This document shows, piece after piece, positions 60,780 through 64,000 of a DNA stretch of 64,000 bases. Positions within the stretch are counted from its first letter, which is position 1, and every line of letters begins with the position of its first letter. Both the position numbers and the translations under genes were made by a program. The DNA is from Coleophoma eucalyptorum (lineage: Eukaryota; Ascomycota; Leotiomycetes; Helotiales; Dermateaceae): the NCBI GenBank assembly GCA_026120035.1, contig JALRME010000009.1, positions 620,001 through 684,000 on the forward strand, in the 5' to 3' direction. Below the pieces are notes generated by a model. The model was not told the DNA's origin. It made no database searches and saw only the letters and a program-made list of their open reading frames with translations.

Positions 60780-63700
60780 GGTGGCCGGTCGTGTGCTTCG
60801 ACGATCGGAGAGACGGATCACTGAGTTGTGGAGTTGCAGAGTTGTACTGGTTATCTGCTCGAACCCATGGCGATGACGATGATGACGCCGTAGGAGGGAT
60901 GCGACAAGTTGGTTCGGGAGGGAAGCAAAGCGTCGGTGACGAGAAGGTGGAAGGATGCAGACAATGGTAACAGAGTCGCAGAGACTAGAACTTGGGTGGA
61001 AGTGAGTTGAGGGTGCGTGTGTGGTGGACTGGGTGAAGAAAGGGACGAGAGGGCAGCAGTGGTGTAGAGTAGTGAGGGCCGGCACTAAAAGACAGTCGGA
61101 GACGATCTCGACGCGTGCAGGGAAGCAAATCAGGGTCTGAACGGGACAATAGAGATAGTGAAGAGAGCAAGGTAAGGAGACGACCGAAATAACACTCTGG
61201 TGTTCTGGTCTCCTCCGTGCCCTTGATCGCCCTTGGTACAAGGCCGTATATAATAATTTCCTGGAATGGGACTGGAAATGGAATCGGAACTTCTTGCGGA
61301 CTCACGATATGGGAAATTGGGATTTTAACGGGGCTGATGGTTTTGGTGGTCGACAATGCTTAAAAATACGCATGGCGAGCTGGCCTGCCCTCTCTGCCTT
61401 CCACTTTCTGCCAGGGTGATGTGATGTCATCGGTTACATGAGCACACTTCCTCCACGGCCGAACCCTTTCTTTCGTGCTTTCTTTTCTCGCGTCAGCTCT
61501 GACTTCATTGCCACCTACATTGTCACATGTTGGCTTACAAATTACAAACAAAGTGACAACATGCGATACGTTATACAATAAATCCAAACTATAGATATAC
61601 TCTCTCTATTGCTCTCGGTGTCGGCGTGGGCGTGGGCGGCGCATGATTTGCGCATGACCTTTGCCTCCCTCTCGCCCTCGCTCTCCCACATCACAGTTCG
61701 TTCGCGAATACTTCAGCTCTACCTCAAGCAAGGTCACCACAGGTTTCAGGGGGTCACACGGGCTCACGCCTTTGAAGGGCCCAGAGGCGGCCAGTTCGGT
61801 GGGGTTGAGTTCCCTCCTCAAGTCGCTCGCCACACAGCTCCGAAGCTGCCCGGGCTTGGCTTGCAGTAGAGGGATCATAGATCATAGTGAGTGCATCGGC
61901 CACCCAAAACACCATCAAGATTCTGTCCGGTCTATTGGCAGAATTTGGTTCCCGTCATGATATCCTCTCCTTCCCTTGAGTCTCGAGGTGATGAGTCTTG
62001 ACGAAAAGTGGAATGCCAGTGGGCCGATGATGAGTGAAGTCCGCAAATTCGCATCGCTTGAAGCTGCCCAGTCCTCACTACCCGTCGGTGGTGTTTCTCC
62101 CCTAGCTACATCCTGCCATCTTAAGGCTCTCCTGGGAATAATGGTACGACTTTTCGTACCTTGCCGGGTCCCCATTGCCAGATGACATATGAAGAACTTT
62201 GTGGGAGACCTTTTCCCAACTCTGCGATCCATACACCATTTAAGGTCGCGAACATAAGCACCTCGCCTTTCCTACCACCCTCTTTTACTTCTCGGCTGAG
62301 CTGTGCCTCCTTTCTATGTTCCCTGTGTGGATATCGTAGCGTCATCATCAACGGGGCACCTGGTTAGGAGGAATGAAGGGGGTTGCACGTGACAATCATG
62401 TTCTTAAAACCTGAATTATCGCGAAGGTTAAGGGGCCAGAACAGAAGATGAGACAGCCTCTTCCTTTCCAGACAAGGATTCCTAGGCAGATCCTCCGAGG
62501 GAATTGAATAAATGGAGTTCACGAAGAACAATTGTAAAAGATGTACGGCTCGACTTTTGTTCAAGAACCCACCCTCTCGTGGCACGAAATAGCTAGTATG
62601 CAAAAGTAGACGTCATCTGTACGTGAAGCTTTCTCGACCTTCTTGGCAGGGGCAACGGAGGAATTTGACGAATTCAGAAATCTTGGGTTTTGGTCCAGTG
62701 TTGAGAGTCAAATCTATACCGGATTCGTGGTGGACCTTGCAAGTGCTAGCCAAAGTCTCAGGATGGATAAATCCTAATGGCTGCGGATGTGTAAATGGTT
62801 ATGGCCGGCGTCGATGTACGAAGTAAGCGATGCCTACCTTAAGTGTCATTACTATGCCGGCTATGCATCTACCTGAAGCAGAGCATCGCATAACCTCATA
62901 TTAGCAGAGATGATGAGTATTTTGGACTCTGGACAAACTGTACTGGATGGGTTTACACAGTCAACTCTTACCTCAAGCAATTGTCAATGATTGAAGGCTC
63001 GCCCGCTAGCGAGCATGTAATGTGAAGCGATATCTAAAACATGGACAATACACAACCATGGCACATTAGTTGTCGAAGTTTTCTGCAGAGAACGTGGGCG
63101 CGCACGGCAATTGAGCTTCTGCTTTTGGTTCCTTGCAGAGCGCACTTGTGTGTTGACTCAAGGCATTCTCCTACCAATAAGCAGCGGTGTCAATAATGAG
63201 GGTACTACACGGCAAAATGAAGGTCATGCAGACGGAAGCATTTCCCCGTGGTTTCCCCGGGAAGATATCAATCAGTATGCGTGTGGTTACAGTCGTATGC
63301 AGGAGAGAGAATTCATCGCAAACTCAGCCATCCCGCCTGTACTTTGTACAATGTACCTACTTAAGGTAAAAAAGAAAAGCCAGCCAAGCCAACACGTCGA
63401 TCACCTGACCGGCCTGCTCAGAGGGTGGCCGCGGGCTTGGGCCGGAAAACCAAAAAGTCGCCGGTAAAGATATCGCGTTTCCCCACGATTCATCCGGTAG
63501 TTTTCATCAGGTGTTTTCCACACCTGATAGCGTCGTTTTTCGAAAGCTGGAGCCAATCAGCATCGCAGATCTCCGTCTCCAGACGGCTTCCCCGTACGAA
63601 CACCTTATCTTTATCTCATCAGCCCAACATCTCAATTCCCGCTGTCGGGCCTGTGGACGCGGGGCGTCCAATTTCTGGCCTGAGATGATGCTCGTATGTT

Positions 63701-64000
63701 GGATTGTCTCTTTATCGGTCCCCATCCATTGGCTCGACCACCTCGTCTATTAAGGTTCTTGGATGGGCGATACCGGGAACCAAGAGCCACGCATAGTAGA
63801 GCAACTCTTCTCTCGCTGCGTGGATCATAGTGTGTGTCCTTCAAAAGCATGTGTCTGCGAAATGAAAAGTCTTCAAGATAAGGGCTTCTGGTAAACCATT
63901 GAGGTAATTCCGGTGTTGATGAAAGTATATATACAGAAGTAGGTCCCCTCTCTGGTATTGTCCTCTCCTTCTATATACTCAGCGTCGATTGCCTTCCCTT
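60780..64000. other. 3.2-kb region without a recognised gene
   Basis: It lies upstream of the phosphatase gene and runs to the window edge. The 462 nt next to the gene are open in the phosphatase frame but lack ATG. Remaining frames on both strands are shorter than 125 codons and look random. A TATATA motif near 63926-63932, followed by CT-rich sequence, could be a core promoter for a gene starting beyond 64000; this is a guess. Confidence 0.5.

Noticed and set aside
61609..62232. Overlapping frames of 69-105 codons on both strands
   Set aside because: Similar lengths in several frames and no conserved motif; looks like chance in GC-richer intergenic DNA.

Overview
The window is nuclear DNA of a filamentous ascomycete. 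Genes are interrupted by short introns (about 46-60 nt, GT...AG, often with a CTAAC/CTGAC-like branch site), intergenic spaces are 0.3-3 kb, and the proteome is Pezizomycotina-like. A degenerate BTB gene resembling a family I associate with Sclerotiniaceae, plus the look of several orthologues, suggests Leotiomycetes (Botrytis/Sclerotinia relatives). The genus is an inference. All exon structures were worked out by hand from splice signals, reading phase and family conservation; each multi-exon CDS given here sums to a multiple of three.

Layout. 1-676: 3' end of an AMP-binding enzyme (+). 916-3231: replicative helicase subunit MCM5 (-), divergent from 3850-7377 GARP tether subunit VPS54 (+). 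8289-9915: secreted GH28 exo-polygalacturonase (+). 10402-11079: CutC (-). 11700-12580: FMN-binding split-barrel protein (+). 12772-13896: HSL-type alpha/beta hydrolase (-). 15094-17751: SulP sulfate permease (-). 20153-22468: RA-PH protein (-). 23018-24121: MAT2B-like NAD(P)-binding protein (-). 24122-26924: gene-free, AT-rich stretch. 26925-28848 (-) and 29654-33197 (+): a divergent pair made of an NCS1 nucleobase/hydantoin-type permease and a hydantoinase-A/S-Me-THD (DUF917) fusion enzyme. 33570-34109: small Cys-rich conserved protein (-).

34594-35227 is a 634-bp non-autonomous DNA transposon with perfect 22-bp inverted ends and a 9-bp target duplication. 36474-37667 is a broken BTB-domain gene. 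Housekeeping genes follow: 38559-41963 CTK1 (CTD kinase, -), 43874-45301 F-box-like unknown (-), 46075-47748 HAT2 (-), divergent from 48260-52578 XRN1 (+), 54196-56420 NRP1-like RNA-binding protein (-), 58040-60779 rhodanese-PTP MAPK-type phosphatase (-). The last 3.2 kb shows no gene.

How they fit: most genes are unlinked housekeeping functions (replication, Golgi trafficking, CTD phosphorylation, chromatin, 5'-3' mRNA decay, signalling). The one pair that looks functionally coupled is the NCS1 permease plus hydantoinase fusion, which share an 805-bp promoter carrying several GATAA elements. This suggests nitrogen-regulated uptake and opening of a hydantoin-like ring. The stretch from about 24 to 38 kb is the accessory part of the window, with an AT-rich gap, a transposon, a pseudogene and the catabolic pair.
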